A stretch of 64,000 bases of DNA from Brevundimonas sp. MYb52 (GCF_002979535.1 NZ_PCPB01000001.1:434001-498000), one strand, 5' to 3'. Numbered from the stretch's first letter, positions 27,550-37,220 are shown. Notes: generated by a model not told the origin, from the letters alone. Program-made: numbers and translations.

Positions 27550-30528
27550 ATGACGGCATTGGTCGTTCATGCGCGCTTGGCCGCGACTGTATCCATTCTT
27601 GCATTGACCATGGCGACGCCGGCCCTGGCCCAGACCGCGCCTGACGGCGCGGCCACGACGGTTGGAGACATCATCGTCACGGCCCAGAAGCGCGAAGAAT
27701 CGATCCAGGACGTGCCGATCGCGGTCTCGGCCTTTTCGGCCGAGACCCTGGACGCGTTGAAGATCGAGGGCGGCTCGGAACTGATGCGCGCCATCCCCAA
27801 CGTCAGCTTCTCCAAGTCCAATTTCAGCATGTATAACTTCTCGATCCGCGGGGTCGGGACCAAGGCGATTTCGGCCAGCAGCGATCCGGCTGTGGCTGTC
27901 AGCTTCAACAACACCCCTTTGATCCGAAATCGCCTGTTTGAGCAGGAATACCTGGATGTGAACCGCGTCGAGGTTCTGCGGGGGCCGCAGGGCACGCTGT
28001 ATGGACGCAACGCCACCGGCGGCGTGGTCAATATGATCCCCAATCTGCCGGGGCCCGACTTCGATTCCATGCTCAAGGCAGAGGCCGGCAACCATGGTTC
28101 CGTGCGGGGCCAGATGATGGTCAATATTCCGCTGGGCGACACCTTCGCGGTGCGGGCTGCGGCCTCGATGACCAAGCGTGACGGTTTTGATTACAACAGC
28201 TTCAACGATACGGATGTGAACGATCGCGATCTGTATTCCACGCGGCTGTCTGCCGCATGGGAGCCGAACGACGTGTTCCGCGCCAATCTGATCTGGGAGC
28301 ACTTCGAAGAAGACGACCAGCGCGCCCGGACCGGTAAGCAGCTCTGCACCAAGGACCAGGGTCCGACCCAGGTCGGATCGACCACCATTACCGACAGCTT
28401 CATCCGAAACCGGCTGAGTCAGGGGTGTATGGCGTCCAGTATTTTTGAAGAGGCCGCCTACGGCACGCCCAACGGCGGGGCTTTCTCCCACCTGTTCATG
28501 GGCGCGCTGATGAATTACGGCGTCTTGGACCCGACCGTGTACGACCTCGTACCCGCGTTCAAATACACGGTGGACCCCTATGCGGGCATGGTTCAGTCTC
28601 GCGATCTGCGCGAGATCGCGACGTCATATGATCCGAAGTTTCGAGCGAAAAATGATTTCGTTCAGTTGAATCTTGAATTCGATATATCAGATGGTTTGAA
28701 GTTTTATTCTCAGACCGCTTATGCCAAGGACTCGTATTACTCGACGCAGGACTATAGTCGTTATGTAAGTAATGATGTTTTCAACGACTCTTCGGCAGTT
28801 TATTACGAATTCTTCGGCGGCCCAATTGCTCCGAGCCCCGCGGCTCCCGGCGGCGTGTACACGGACCCGCAACTTGGCGCCCATTCCTCGCTTCTGTCTG
28901 TTGATGTTAGTTCTTCGGAAAATAGCCAGTTTACCCAGGAGTTCAGGCTTCAATCGTCTTGGGATGGTCCGGTTAATTTTAGCATCGGCGCCAATTATCT
29001 GGATTTCAAATCTGAAGATAACTACTACGTATTCAATAATCTGTTTTCCTTTATCGCGGAATATTTTTACAATCAGAAACTGAGTGCGGCTCCCACGCTC
29101 GACACGATACCTTGTGGCGATCCGGCGGCTCCGACCTGGCGCGAGTGCGTCTATGTAGACTATTCGCCTCTGTCCGATCTGGCTGGCGATGGTCACAACT
29201 ATTTCCGTAGCCGGAACGTGGTCAGGACCCAGTCGCTGGGCGTATTCGGTGAGTTGTATTGGGATGTGAGCGACGATGTGCGCGTCACGGCGGGGCTTCG
29301 CTACACTGATGACCGCAAGACCACGACTCCCTATCCCAGCCAATTGCTTCTGGGCGCCTCTCCGACGGGCGAGCCAGGGATTTCATCGGGCGGCTATGTC
29401 AATCGCGGCTATCCGGCTCTCCCTGATGTGAAGCAGGGCTGGGACGCCTTGACGGGTCGACTGGTGGTGGATTGGAAGCCTGACCTGTCCTTCTCGGACG
29501 ACACCCTGATCTACGCCTCCTATTCCAGGGGCTACAAGGGAGGCGGCACCAATCCGCCGCGGGTCGATATCAATCCGGTCGTGATTCAGTATCAGCCCCT
29601 GGCGTCGGAGTTTTCTCCTGAATACGTCAATGCTTTCGAGATCGGCGCCAAGAACACCTTCATGGACGGGGCTCTGCGCCTGAATGCGACGGCCTTCTAT
29701 TACGACTACAAGGACTATCAAGTCTCCCAGATCGTCGATCGCATCTCGCTGAACGAGAATTTCGACGCCAGGATCTGGGGGGTTGAACTGGAGGGCGCTT
29801 TCTACCCCACGCCCGCCTGGCGGATTGACGCCAATGTCGGCTATCTGAACACGCGCGTTGCGGATGGAGAAAAATCCATCGACGTGATGAACCGGACGCA
29901 GGGCAATGAGGATTGGACCCTGCTGCGGCCCTGGGTTCAGGTGCCCTCTAATTGTATTGCGCCGACCAAGCACGTTGAGACGATCATTGGCGCTGGATAT
30001 GACTCGGCGACGACGGGCCTGGCGCTTCAGGCCTTGTGTTCCGGGTCAGCCCGGTATGGCACGTTCAACCCGGACTATCCCTCCCTGTTGCCGATGTGGG
30101 CCTTCTTCGGCTTCACCTATGACGCCCTGACCGAGGCTCCGAACTTCGGTCGCGGTTTCGACGCCGACCTCAGCGGTAACGAGATGCCGAACTCGCCCAA
30201 CTGGACGGCCAATATCGGAACGCAATACACCATTCCTGTGGGCGGATGGGACGTCACCTTGCGGGCGGACTATTACTGGCAGGGGGAGAGTTATTTCAGA
30301 ATTTACAATACGGAATACGACAAGCTGAAGTCGTGGGATAACACCAATATTTCTGTTACTGTCGAAAATGCCTCGAGTGGGCTAACGATGCAGCTCTACG
30401 TGAAGAACGTGTTCGATAACACGCCAATCACCGATGCTTTCACTAATAGCGACGATACGGGTCTGACAACCAACGTGTTCACTCTGGACCCTCGTCTGAT
30501 CGCATTCTCCGTCAGCAAGAAATTCTGA
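27550..30528 (+). CDS. TonB-dependent outer-membrane receptor
   Basis: The 992-residue protein has a signal peptide (about residues 1-28, ATPALAQ). A plug domain carries DIIVTAQKREESIQDVPIAVSAF, VEVLRGPQGTLYGRNATGG and VNMIPNL, and a long beta-barrel ends with the terminal Phe of FSVSKKF. It should import a bulky or scarce ligand with TonB energy. A good GGGGAGGGG ribosome site precedes ATG 27550. Bases about 28600-29100 are clearly AT-richer than the rest. Neighbours (a divergent steroid-dehydrogenase-like flavoprotein and BASS carrier) hint at a hydrophobic ligand, but siderophore, sugar or peptide ligands cannot be excluded. Confidence 0.93.
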   Translation: MTALVVHARLAATVSILALTMATPALAQTAPDGAATTVGDIIVTAQKREESIQDVPIAVSAFSAETLDALKIEGGSELMRAIPNVSFSKSNFSMYNFSIRGVGTKAISASSDPAVAVSFNNTPLIRNRLFEQEYLDVNRVEVLRGPQGTLYGRNATGGVVNMIPNLPGPDFDSMLKAEAGNHGSVRGQMMVNIPLGDTFAVRAAASMTKRDGFDYNSFNDTDVNDRDLYSTRLSAAWEPNDVFRANLIWEHFEEDDQRARTGKQLCTKDQGPTQVGSTTITDSFIRNRLSQGCMASSIFEEAAYGTPNGGAFSHLFMGALMNYGVLDPTVYDLVPAFKYTVDPYAGMVQSRDLREIATSYDPKFRAKNDFVQLNLEFDISDGLKFYSQTAYAKDSYYSTQDYSRYVSNDVFNDSSAVYYEFFGGPIAPSPAAPGGVYTDPQLGAHSSLLSVDVSSSENSQFTQEFRLQSSWDGPVNFSIGANYLDFKSEDNYYVFNNLFSFIAEYFYNQKLSAAPTLDTIPCGDPAAPTWRECVYVDYSPLSDLAGDGHNYFRSRNVVRTQSLGVFGELYWDVSDDVRVTAGLRYTDDRKTTTPYPSQLLLGASPTGEPGISSGGYVNRGYPALPDVKQGWDALTGRLVVDWKPDLSFSDDTLIYASYSRGYKGGGTNPPRVDINPVVIQYQPLASEFSPEYVNAFEIGAKNTFMDGALRLNATAFYYDYKDYQVSQIVDRISLNENFDARIWGVELEGAFYPTPAWRIDANVGYLNTRVADGEKSIDVMNRTQGNEDWTLLRPWVQVPSNCIAPTKHVETIIGAGYDSATTGLALQALCSGSARYGTFNPDYPSLLPMWAFFGFTYDALTEAPNFGRGFDADLSGNEMPNSPNWTANIGTQYTIPVGGWDVTLRADYYWQGESYFRIYNTEYDKLKSWDNTNISVTVENASSGLTMQLYVKNVFDNTPITDAFTNSDDTGLTTNVFTLDPRLIAFSVSKKF

Positions 30529-30623
30529 TGAATTTCAATTCAAAGTTGTTGACTCACAACCTTGAGGTGTTGATTGTAGGTGTAGATCTCTGATGTGGGG
30601 GTCTTGAATTGGGAGGAAATACG

Positions 30624-31109
30624 ATGAAAAAGTTCGCTTCCGTATGTTTTGCTGCTGCCGCTGTTCTTGCCGCGACTGGCGTCAATGCCCAAACCATCAG
30701 CCCGACCGGCTCGTTTACTATTTCCGGTAGCGCTGTCATGCAGCAGTCAACGACTGCCAACTGCACCATTTCAGCTGCTGGAACCAATACTTCGACCGCC
30801 GGCACGATCACTTCGCGCAGCTTCCCGAGCGGCACCTTCGGTCTCTGTGGGCCTCTGGGCCTGGTTCAGCCCTATGGCGCCTGGAGCTTCCGCGTGGCGC
30901 CGGGCCAGACCAATAAGATCTATCTGAAGGTCGGCGCCAATACCGTCCTGAACAAGCCCTGCTACGGCGAAGTCCTGGTCGACTGGGATAATGCCACCAG
31001 TAAGGCGACGTTCAACAACAACGTGCTTCCGGCGGTCAACGCTGGCGATCCCAGCTGCACGCTTGTTTCTGGTGGCGTGATCATCAGCGCAGCCCGGACC
31101 ATCAGCTAA
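30624..31109 (+). CDS. Small secreted protein, PraB-like
   Basis: The 161-residue product has a signal peptide (MKKFASVCFAAAAVLAATGVNAQ). The Ser/Thr/Asn-rich beta mature region has four cysteines (TTANC, GLCGP, KPCYGE, PSCTL). The pattern TSRSFPSGTFGLCG and VDWDNATSKATFNNNVLP resembles proteins annotated as alkane-oxidation activator PraB, secreted surface proteins of pseudomonads and sphingomonads; this assignment is tentative. Start ATG 30624 has GGGAGG 9 bases upstream. It stands alone between the TonB receptor and an export operon, with a terminator hairpin behind it. Confidence 0.7.
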   Translation: MKKFASVCFAAAAVLAATGVNAQTISPTGSFTISGSAVMQQSTTANCTISAAGTNTSTAGTITSRSFPSGTFGLCGPLGLVQPYGAWSFRVAPGQTNKIYLKVGANTVLNKPCYGEVLVDWDNATSKATFNNNVLPAVNAGDPSCTLVSGGVIISAARTIS

Positions 31110-31117
31110 TCCTGTTT

Positions 31118-31149
31118 GGCCGTCAGAAACCTCCGGGTTTCTGACGGCC
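31118..31149 (+). terminator. Long hairpin after the PraB-like gene
   Basis: A perfect 14-bp stem (GGCCGTCAGAAACC and its complement) with a 4-base loop (TCCG) is followed by ATTTG, a weak T-tract. It could terminate the secreted-protein transcript, with partial read-through into the export operon that begins 24 bases later. Confidence 0.75.
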
Positions 31150-31172
31150 ATTTGCCTCCCCCTGGCGGCGGG

Positions 31173-31853
31173 GTGTCTTTGATTACTCTCGACGGCGTTA
31201 GTAAAACCTATTCGGAACACGCCTCGATAACGGTTCTCGAGGGCGTGAGTTTTCGCGTGTCTGCAGGGTGTTTCGCCGCTCTGGTCGGCCCGTCCGGGTC
31301 CGGAAAGAGCACGTTGATGAACCTGATCGGACTTCTGGATCGGCCCGACAGCGGGCAGATATTTCTGGACGGTCTGTTGATCGGCGATTTGGGGCCGAGC
31401 GAGGCGGCGCGTCTCCGGAATAGGTTGATCGGCTTCGTTTTTCAGTCGTTTCATCTGTTGCCGAGGTTGTCGGCCTGGGAGAACGTTAGCCTACCCTTGC
31501 TTCATCGTGGCGTTGGCCGTGTTGAACGCCGGGCCCGGTCTCTAGCCATGCTGGAGCGGGTCGGTCTGGCTGACCGCGCCTACCACAGGCCTGAGCAAAT
31601 GTCGGGCGGTCAGAGGCAGCGTGTAGCGATCGCCCGCGCCCTGGTCGGCGAGCCAAAGTTGGTCCTAGCTGACGAGCCGACGGGCAATCTGGACAGCACG
31701 ACCAGCGCCCAGGTGTTGGCCCTGTTAAGGGGGCTCAGCCGTGATTTGGGCGTGACCATCCTCATGGTGACGCATGATCGAGAAGCAGCCAGTCTCTGCG
31801 ACATGCTTATAGAAATTCGGGACGGTCGTGTGCTTCCCGAGCGGGGCGTGTGA
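31173..31853 (+). CDS. MacB/LolD-type ABC transporter ATPase
   Basis: The 226-residue ATPase has Walker [10 protein letters not shown] (about residue 39), the Q-loop [17 protein letters not shown], signature [15 protein letters not shown] (about 143), Walker [14 protein letters not shown] and the H-loop THD. These are typical of MacB/LolD exporters that work mechanically on periplasmic substrates. The start is taken as GTG 31173 (VSLITLDG); TTG 31179 is possible, and a TTG at 31116 lies just before the upstream hairpin and is unlikely. It overlaps the permease gene. Confidence 0.9.
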   Translation: MSLITLDGVSKTYSEHASITVLEGVSFRVSAGCFAALVGPSGSGKSTLMNLIGLLDRPDSGQIFLDGLLIGDLGPSEAARLRNRLIGFVFQSFHLLPRLSAWENVSLPLLHRGVGRVERRARSLAMLERVGLADRAYHRPEQMSGGQRQRVAIARALVGEPKLVLADEPTGNLDSTTSAQVLALLRGLSRDLGVTILMVTHDREAASLCDMLIEIRDGRVLPERGV

Positions 31854-33034
31854 TGGGCCACGAAGGCGTACGCTTGCCGGAACTGGCGTTGGAGGCCTTC
31901 GCCAATCTGCGGGGTCAGGGCCGGCGTTCGGTATTGGCTCTTCTTGGGGTCGTGATCGGTTCTGCGGCCATTGTTGCGCTATTGAACGTCGCCCACATCG
32001 CCCAGGCTGCGGCCCTGGAAAACTTTCGACAGACCGGCGTGGATATGCTGCTGGTTCGGGTTCAGGGCGGTGATGATGACGCCTTAGCCGTCGGTGATCT
32101 GACGGCCTTGGTCGATGAAGATCCTGATGCTGTTCTGGTTGCGCCCTTCGCTTCCCTGGCGGCCAGCATCAGCATGGGTCCCCAGGTTCAGATCGCTCAG
32201 GCCGGAGCGGTGACACCGGTGATGAACTCTGTTCTGGGCTTGTCGGCCGCTGAAGGCAGGTTGTTGCGCGAGATCGATGATTGCGTTGGGGTGACGGTTC
32301 TTGGCCAGAAATTGGCCCAGGGGCTATCGGCTCCCGGCGCGGCGGCAGGGCCGGGGGGGCTGGTCTATATAGGCGGATACGGGTTCACAGTTGTCGGCGT
32401 GCTGGAGCCCGTCCCTCTGCAGGCGCTCAGTCCGCTCGACTATGACAATACCGCTTTGATCCCTCTGGGTTGCGCGCGGCGGATCATGCCCAATGACGGT
32501 GCGAGCGGAGCCCTGATCAGGTTGAAGCCCGACGTGGACACGAGCGCTGCTGTGGCTCGCTATACCGCGGCGCTTTCGACGCCCGATGCATCGGTGCAGG
32601 TTCAGGACGCCAAGGCCATGATCGAGGCGATGAAAAAGCAAATGGCCATGCTGAGCGGCGTGCTGGTTGCTATCGGCTCGATTTCTCTGCTGGTTGGCGG
32701 CGTCGGGGTTATGAACGTCATGCTGATGGCGGTGATGGAACGGCGGCGTGAAATCGGGCTTAGGGCGGCGATCGGCGCCACGCCAGGCGAGATCCGCATG
32801 ATGTTCCTCATCGAAGCCGGCATTCTAGCGTTGGGCGGCGGGCTGCTGGGGGACGTGTTGGGATTGGCGTTGACCTGGCTGGTCACCTTGTTCACCCCGT
32901 TTGACTTCGCCGTCAGCTGGGCCGTTCTATTCCTGGGGGCGGGCGTAGCGGTCGTGGTGGGGCTGGTCTTTGGCCTCTACCCCGCCATTGCGGCGTCGCG
33001 CATTCAACCGATCGAGGCTCTACGTGGGGATTAG
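31853..33034 (+). CDS. MacB-type ABC transporter permease
   Basis: The 393-residue permease has one N-terminal membrane helix (about residues 22-44), a periplasmic MacB_PCD domain (about 50-260) and a C-terminal FtsX domain with three helices. The conserved block [23 protein letters not shown] lies between the first two. This is the four-helix type VII ABC architecture that pushes substrates from the periplasm through a TolC channel. ATG 31853 follows the ATPase stop (TGATG); GTG 31850 is also in frame. It ends inside the start of the outer-membrane factor gene. Confidence 0.9.
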   Translation: MGHEGVRLPELALEAFANLRGQGRRSVLALLGVVIGSAAIVALLNVAHIAQAAALENFRQTGVDMLLVRVQGGDDDALAVGDLTALVDEDPDAVLVAPFASLAASISMGPQVQIAQAGAVTPVMNSVLGLSAAEGRLLREIDDCVGVTVLGQKLAQGLSAPGAAAGPGGLVYIGGYGFTVVGVLEPVPLQALSPLDYDNTALIPLGCARRIMPNDGASGALIRLKPDVDTSAAVARYTAALSTPDASVQVQDAKAMIEAMKKQMAMLSGVLVAIGSISLLVGGVGVMNVMLMAVMERRREIGLRAAIGATPGEIRMMFLIEAGILALGGGLLGDVLGLALTWLVTLFTPFDFAVSWAVLFLGAGVAVVVGLVFGLYPAIAASRIQPIEALRGD

Positions 33035-34490
33035 AGTTCTGTTGTGTCTGGGCGCGTCGAGTATTCTGGCGTTTGCGGCAACGGACGCTCGGTCGCAGGC
33101 GACGCCCAGTCCGATTTCACCTGTGAGGGTGCCCCCTGTCACGCCCGTTCCGGCCGGCGTGCCGCTGGAGCTGACGCTGGACGAGGCCGTCGCCCTAGCC
33201 TTGCGCTATAACCGAGGCATTCGATCTGCCTATCTGCAGCGGGTAGTTGAGCGTTTCGACTTGCGTGTGGCCGAACGTGCTTTCGTGCCGCGAGGCGAGA
33301 TCGGCGTCGAAGTGGTGCAGCGCCGCCGGGACGACGAGACCCGCGGCGAGACGGTCATCAGCCCTTCGGCGACCTGGCGCACGCCTTTGGGGGGAGTGAT
33401 CGAGTTCGTCTGGGCGCGCGCAGACCCTTTGAAGGGCGGCGGTTCGGAATATGAAACGGCGGGGATCAGTCTGAACCAACCTCTGCTCCGGGGGGCTGGG
33501 GTGGCCGTCAACATGGCCCCCGTTCGCATCGCCCGCCTACAGGAAGAGATCAATCGTTTGCAGTTGGAGGCGACGGTCGCCGGGACCGTCAGTTCCGTCA
33601 TCATCTCCTATCGGGGCCTGATCCAGGCGCAGGAGCAGGTCAGGCTTGCGGAAGAGTCGCTGGCGCGCACGCGAGCCCTGCTGGAGACCAACCGGGCCTT
33701 GATCGAGGCGGGCCGCATGGCCGAGTCGGATATCGTCCAGACCGAGTCCGGCGTGGCCAATCAGGAGGTCGCCGTGCTGCAAGCGCGACAGCAGGTGGTT
33801 TCGGCCCAACTCGGGCTATTGCAGCTTCTGGCCCTAGCCTCCCGCACCAATGTCGTGGCTGTCGAGCCGGCGACGGCGGGGCGGGTCGAGGTTGACCTGG
33901 AGAGCGCCATGGATACGGCGTTTGCCTCGCGCATCGACCTCCTGGCGCAGCGTAAGTCGCTGGAGCAGATGCGTCAGTCCATGATTGTGGCGCGCAATCA
34001 ACGGCTTTGGGATGTGTCCCTGGTAGCTTCGGCGACGCGCGATGATGGTCCACGCTTTTACGATGGCTTTCGGGAAACCGACACGACAGTTGGGCTGCGG
34101 CTGAACATTCCAATAGGCGATCTGTCCAGACGACAGAGTTGGCTCGCGGCCGAGACCGGGATGCAGACCGCTGAGCTGGCCTTTGAAGAACTGAAGCAGT
34201 CGGTGGAAAGTCAGGTTCTGGAGGCGGTCCAGTCGGTCGAGGCCAGTTGGCGTCAAGTGGAGGCGGCACGGCGCGCGCGGGCCCTGTCCGAACGGGCGCT
34301 TGAAATCGGTCAGGAGCGACTGCGCTTCGGCCGGGCCTCGAATTTTGAGGTTCTGTCCTTGCAGGCTGATCTGCGAGCGGCTGACGCTCAGCAGCTATCG
34401 GCCAATATCGCCTATCTCAATGCGCTGACGGCGCTGGACCAACAAATTGGGAGCACGCTTGAGACATGGCGCATTTCCTTGAACGACTAG
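33024..34490 (+). CDS. TolC-family outer-membrane efflux protein
   Basis: The product (488 residues from GTG 33024) has a signal peptide ([25 protein letters not shown]), then a proline-rich linker. Two similar alpha-helical/beta halves are typical of outer-membrane factors (LTLDEAVALALRYNRGIRSAYLQR near the start and ALEIGQERLRFGRASNFEVLSLQADLRAA near the end). An in-frame start at 32970 would place 18 extra residues before the signal peptide, so GTG 33024 is preferred. It overlaps the permease by 11 bases and the adaptor by 25. Confidence 0.88.
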   Translation: MGIRVLLCLGASSILAFAATDARSQATPSPISPVRVPPVTPVPAGVPLELTLDEAVALALRYNRGIRSAYLQRVVERFDLRVAERAFVPRGEIGVEVVQRRRDDETRGETVISPSATWRTPLGGVIEFVWARADPLKGGGSEYETAGISLNQPLLRGAGVAVNMAPVRIARLQEEINRLQLEATVAGTVSSVIISYRGLIQAQEQVRLAEESLARTRALLETNRALIEAGRMAESDIVQTESGVANQEVAVLQARQQVVSAQLGLLQLLALASRTNVVAVEPATAGRVEVDLESAMDTAFASRIDLLAQRKSLEQMRQSMIVARNQRLWDVSLVASATRDDGPRFYDGFRETDTTVGLRLNIPIGDLSRRQSWLAAETGMQTAELAFEELKQSVESQVLEAVQSVEASWRQVEAARRARALSERALEIGQERLRFGRASNFEVLSLQADLRAADAQQLSANIAYLNALTALDQQIGSTLETWRISLND

Positions 34491-35752
34491 GTCGCGTGCC
34501 GTCACGACGGTGGCTTTATGCCGGACTTGTTGTTGTCCTCGGCGGAGGCTTGCTGCTGGGCATGACGCGGGCGGGCGGCAAGGCGAGCGAGGACGAGCCG
34601 ACCGAACAGAGCGTGGTGGTGCAGCGGGCGCCCTTTGTCGTGTCAGCGAACTTTACGGGGCGGATCGCCCCCGGGGATCGGATTGACCTGATTGCGCCCT
34701 TCGACGCCGTGGCTCTGAGGGTGCCCTTTGCCTACGGCGATCAGGTCGAGGCGGGGCAGGTGTTGATCGAACTGGACCCTGCTGACGTCGATCGCAGCCG
34801 CGCCGAAGCTGAGAGCGCCTGGCTGAAGGCCGAGGAAGAGGCGATCAGGATGGAGAACTGGGGGCAGGGACCGGAAATGCGCCGCGCCTCTCGCGCCGTG
34901 ATCGTGGCTGAAGACGAACTGAATGATCTGGAAGTGAAACTTGTGGAGACCAAGGCCTTGCTGGATCGCGGCCTTGTGCCGCGCAGCGAGTACGATGGCC
35001 TGCTGCAGCAGCTTCGGCAGCGCCAGACCAGCCTGACCGTGGCGCGTGAAGAGCAAGGTGAAACCGCGCGACGTGGTCAGGGCAGCGACCGCCGTATTGC
35101 TCTCTTGCAGCGGGAGGTGGCGCGTTCGCGCTATGCGTCGGCCGGCGCCGCCGCGGGGGCTTTCGTTCGCGCGGCTGAGGCCGGGATTCTTGTGCGGCCT
35201 GACAAGGGGGGAGAGAAGAGTGATCAGGGCGTCCATGCGGGAGGACGTGTTTCGAAGGGGCAGTTGCTGGGCGTTATCGCCAGCACAGGCGGCCTGGATG
35301 TGGTCTTTACCCTGGATGAGGCAGATCTGAACGCGGTTACGCCTGGCCAGAAGGCCGTGGTGACGGGGCCTGGCTTCAGCGGAGCGTCGTTGAACGGCGT
35401 CGTGACGGGGGTGGCTGGAGAGGCCGATGCTGCGGCCGGAACAGGCAAGGCCAGTTTTTCGGCGCGCATCCGTCTGGACCCGCTATCCGATGCTGATGCT
35501 CGCAATGTGCGCATCGGAATGACCGCCAATATCGCAGTCGTCGCCTATGAAAATCTATCGGCGCTGACGGTGCCACCCCTGGCGGTCCAGGGGGCTGCGC
35601 CGCAAGCCTGGGTGATGGCGCAATCGCCGGGCGAAACTCAACCCCGGCGTCGTGCGATCGGGCTGGGACGGGTCGGGCCAGATGGCGCGGAGGTCCTGTC
35701 GGGCCTCAAACCCGGTGATCGGGTGTTCTGGACCCTGCCGCCGCAAGCATAA
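34466..35752 (+). CDS. Periplasmic adaptor (MacA/HlyD-like) subunit
   Basis: The 428-residue protein has an N-terminal membrane anchor (about residues 17-36), then a split lipoyl half-domain (VPFAYGDQVEAGQVLIELD). A long alpha-helical hairpin follows (about 105-215), then the second lipoyl half (GILVRPD.. GGRVSKGQLLG) and beta-barrel/MP domains ending ALTVPPLAVQGAAP and GLKPGDRVFWTLPP. It bridges the permease and the TolC-like channel. It is the last gene of the operon; in classical macAB the adaptor comes first. Confidence 0.9.
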   Translation: MAHFLERLGRVPSRRWLYAGLVVVLGGGLLLGMTRAGGKASEDEPTEQSVVVQRAPFVVSANFTGRIAPGDRIDLIAPFDAVALRVPFAYGDQVEAGQVLIELDPADVDRSRAEAESAWLKAEEEAIRMENWGQGPEMRRASRAVIVAEDELNDLEVKLVETKALLDRGLVPRSEYDGLLQQLRQRQTSLTVAREEQGETARRGQGSDRRIALLQREVARSRYASAGAAAGAFVRAAEAGILVRPDKGGEKSDQGVHAGGRVSKGQLLGVIASTGGLDVVFTLDEADLNAVTPGQKAVVTGPGFSGASLNGVVTGVAGEADAAAGTGKASFSARIRLDPLSDADARNVRIGMTANIAVVAYENLSALTVPPLAVQGAAPQAWVMAQSPGETQPRRRAIGLGRVGPDGAEVLSGLKPGDRVFWTLPPQA

Positions 35753-35761
35753 AGTCGGGGC

Positions 35762-36955
35762 CTAGCCTGTCAGGATGTCGGCGGCTTCCGGGTGGCGTTG
35801 GGCCAGGCGAGAGGCCCAGTCGGCCGCTTTGGCCCTGAGTCTGCGGGCGTCCTTGGGGCGCGCTAGCACCAGTTTGGCCGCTTCGCGGTGCGCGGGCCAG
35901 TCCATGAGCAGACGCATGGCCGCCTCGAAATCGGGATGGACTGCGGCGTGGGCGAAGGCTCGGTCGAGGGCCTCGACGTCGTCGAAGTCGGGCAGGCGGG
36001 CCAGATAGTCACGCAGGGGCTGGGCCGCCAGGTCGCGCTCGAACAGGCCCCAGCGCAGGGCCTGAGCTTCCTCGCGCCGACCCTCGGCATCCAACACGTC
36101 GATGGAAGCAGCTTCCCATGCTGATGTCAGTCGAGGAGCGCGGTCCGCGAGCGGCGCCAAGGTTCCGCGTTGGGCGGTGGGGGCGGGCGAGAGCGCTGCC
36201 TCGAGAGCGGCGCGGGCCTCGGAGGTTCGGCCGGCGACCAGAAGGCGCCGCGCGATGTCGGCGGCTGTGTCGGACGTCCTGGCTTGCTCGGGGGAAAAGA
36301 AGGACAGCCAGAGATCGAGGTCCTGCGCGCGGTCGGCCAGGTTGCACACCAGATGGCGTCCGGTGGGGGTGTTGATGCTCGCGGCGTCGAGGCTGTCGAG
36401 AAGTTGACGGGCGAGGCCAGGCCGGACTGCATCGCCGGCGGCGGCGATCCAGCGGCCGTAATCGACTGGGCGACGACGCAGGGCGTCGGCAAGTTCGCGC
36501 ACGGCGTTCGAGGGCGCTGTTTCGGCGAGGGCGAACAGGTCGGGCGCGGCGCCTTCGAAGGTCGCCGCCAACTCGCCCTTGGCGTCTTTCACGCGGGCGG
36601 CGAGGCCGGGATAGAGGTCGAACCAGCGGACAAGGGCGGCCAGGGCTTCGGCCGGGGCGTCCGGCGCCAAGCGGTCGCTGATCATGCGCCGGTGGGCCTG
36701 TAGATCATCGATCAACTCGCCCCGCTTGCGCCATGAGACGCGTGTTCGAGCGGCGGCGAGCGCCGTCAGCCGCTTGTCGATTTCCAAGGCCAGGAGCGCA
36801 GGCCCGGCTTCTGCCGCGAGCTGAAGCCGAAGTCGGCGTTTGAAGTTGGCGTTGGCGTTTCCGGCTTCGATCAGGAGTTCCGCCAGGCGCGGTGCGCCGA
36901 GGTGGACCAGGTTGGCGGCGGAAAGCCGGGTCGAAATCCGTGATGGTCGCGCCAT
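35762..36955 (-). CDS. DUF6880 family protein
   Basis: The 397-residue soluble protein is rich in Ala, Leu and Arg and is made almost entirely of short helices, which suggests a helical-repeat (TPR-like) solenoid. The start MARPSRISTRLSAANLVHLGAPRLAELLIEAG and the following KRRLRLQLA match the DUF6880 pattern seen in alphaproteobacteria. Function is unknown. It converges on the exporter operon, with 9 bases between stop codons, and stands alone upstream of tRNA-Asn. Confidence 0.75.
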   Translation of the reverse strand: MARPSRISTRLSAANLVHLGAPRLAELLIEAGNANANFKRRLRLQLAAEAGPALLALEIDKRLTALAAARTRVSWRKRGELIDDLQAHRRMISDRLAPDAPAEALAALVRWFDLYPGLAARVKDAKGELAATFEGAAPDLFALAETAPSNAVRELADALRRRPVDYGRWIAAAGDAVRPGLARQLLDSLDAASINTPTGRHLVCNLADRAQDLDLWLSFFSPEQARTSDTAADIARRLLVAGRTSEARAALEAALSPAPTAQRGTLAPLADRAPRLTSAWEAASIDVLDAEGRREEAQALRWGLFERDLAAQPLRDYLARLPDFDDVEALDRAFAHAAVHPDFEAAMRLLMDWPAHREAAKLVLARPKDARRLRAKAADWASRLAQRHPEAADILTG

Positions 36956-37083
36956 GTCTTCCTTCGATCAGGCCAGGGCGGCGCAGCGCCCGTGCTCCAG
37001 CGTAACATGGACGATCGCCTGCAGCCGAAGGCTACGACGACCCGCGTCGCAAACCGAGCAAATGAAATGAGGGGAAGGCCACC

Positions 37084-37119
37084 GGGGCAAAACTTAAGCT
37101 TGTTTGGGCTTAATGCCCC
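37084..37119. terminator. Bulged hairpin behind tRNA-Asn (possible terminator)
   Basis: GGGGCA and TTAAGC on the left pair with GCTTAA and TGCCCC on the right, with a 4-base bulge and an 8-base loop. It lies just downstream of the tRNA-Asn 3' end (minus strand). No T-run is present, so its activity is uncertain. Confidence 0.35.
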
Positions 37120-37123
37120 CGAG

Positions 37124-37198
37124 TGGCTCCGCGGGTAGGATTCGAACCTACGACCAGCCGATTAACAGTCGGCTGCTCTACCACTGAGCTACCGCGGA
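37124..37198 (-). tRNA. tRNA-Asn(GTT)
   Basis: The minus strand folds as a 75-base cloverleaf. The acceptor TCCGCGG pairs with CCGCGGA, the D-arm is AGCTCAGTGGTAGAGC, the anticodon loop CTGTTAA has GTT, the T-arm contains GGTTCGAATCC, and the 3' CCA is encoded. A plausible promoter lies upstream at 37221-37250. Confidence 0.97.
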
Positions 37199-37220
37199 AC
37201 GTCCCCTCGGGGGAGGCCGC

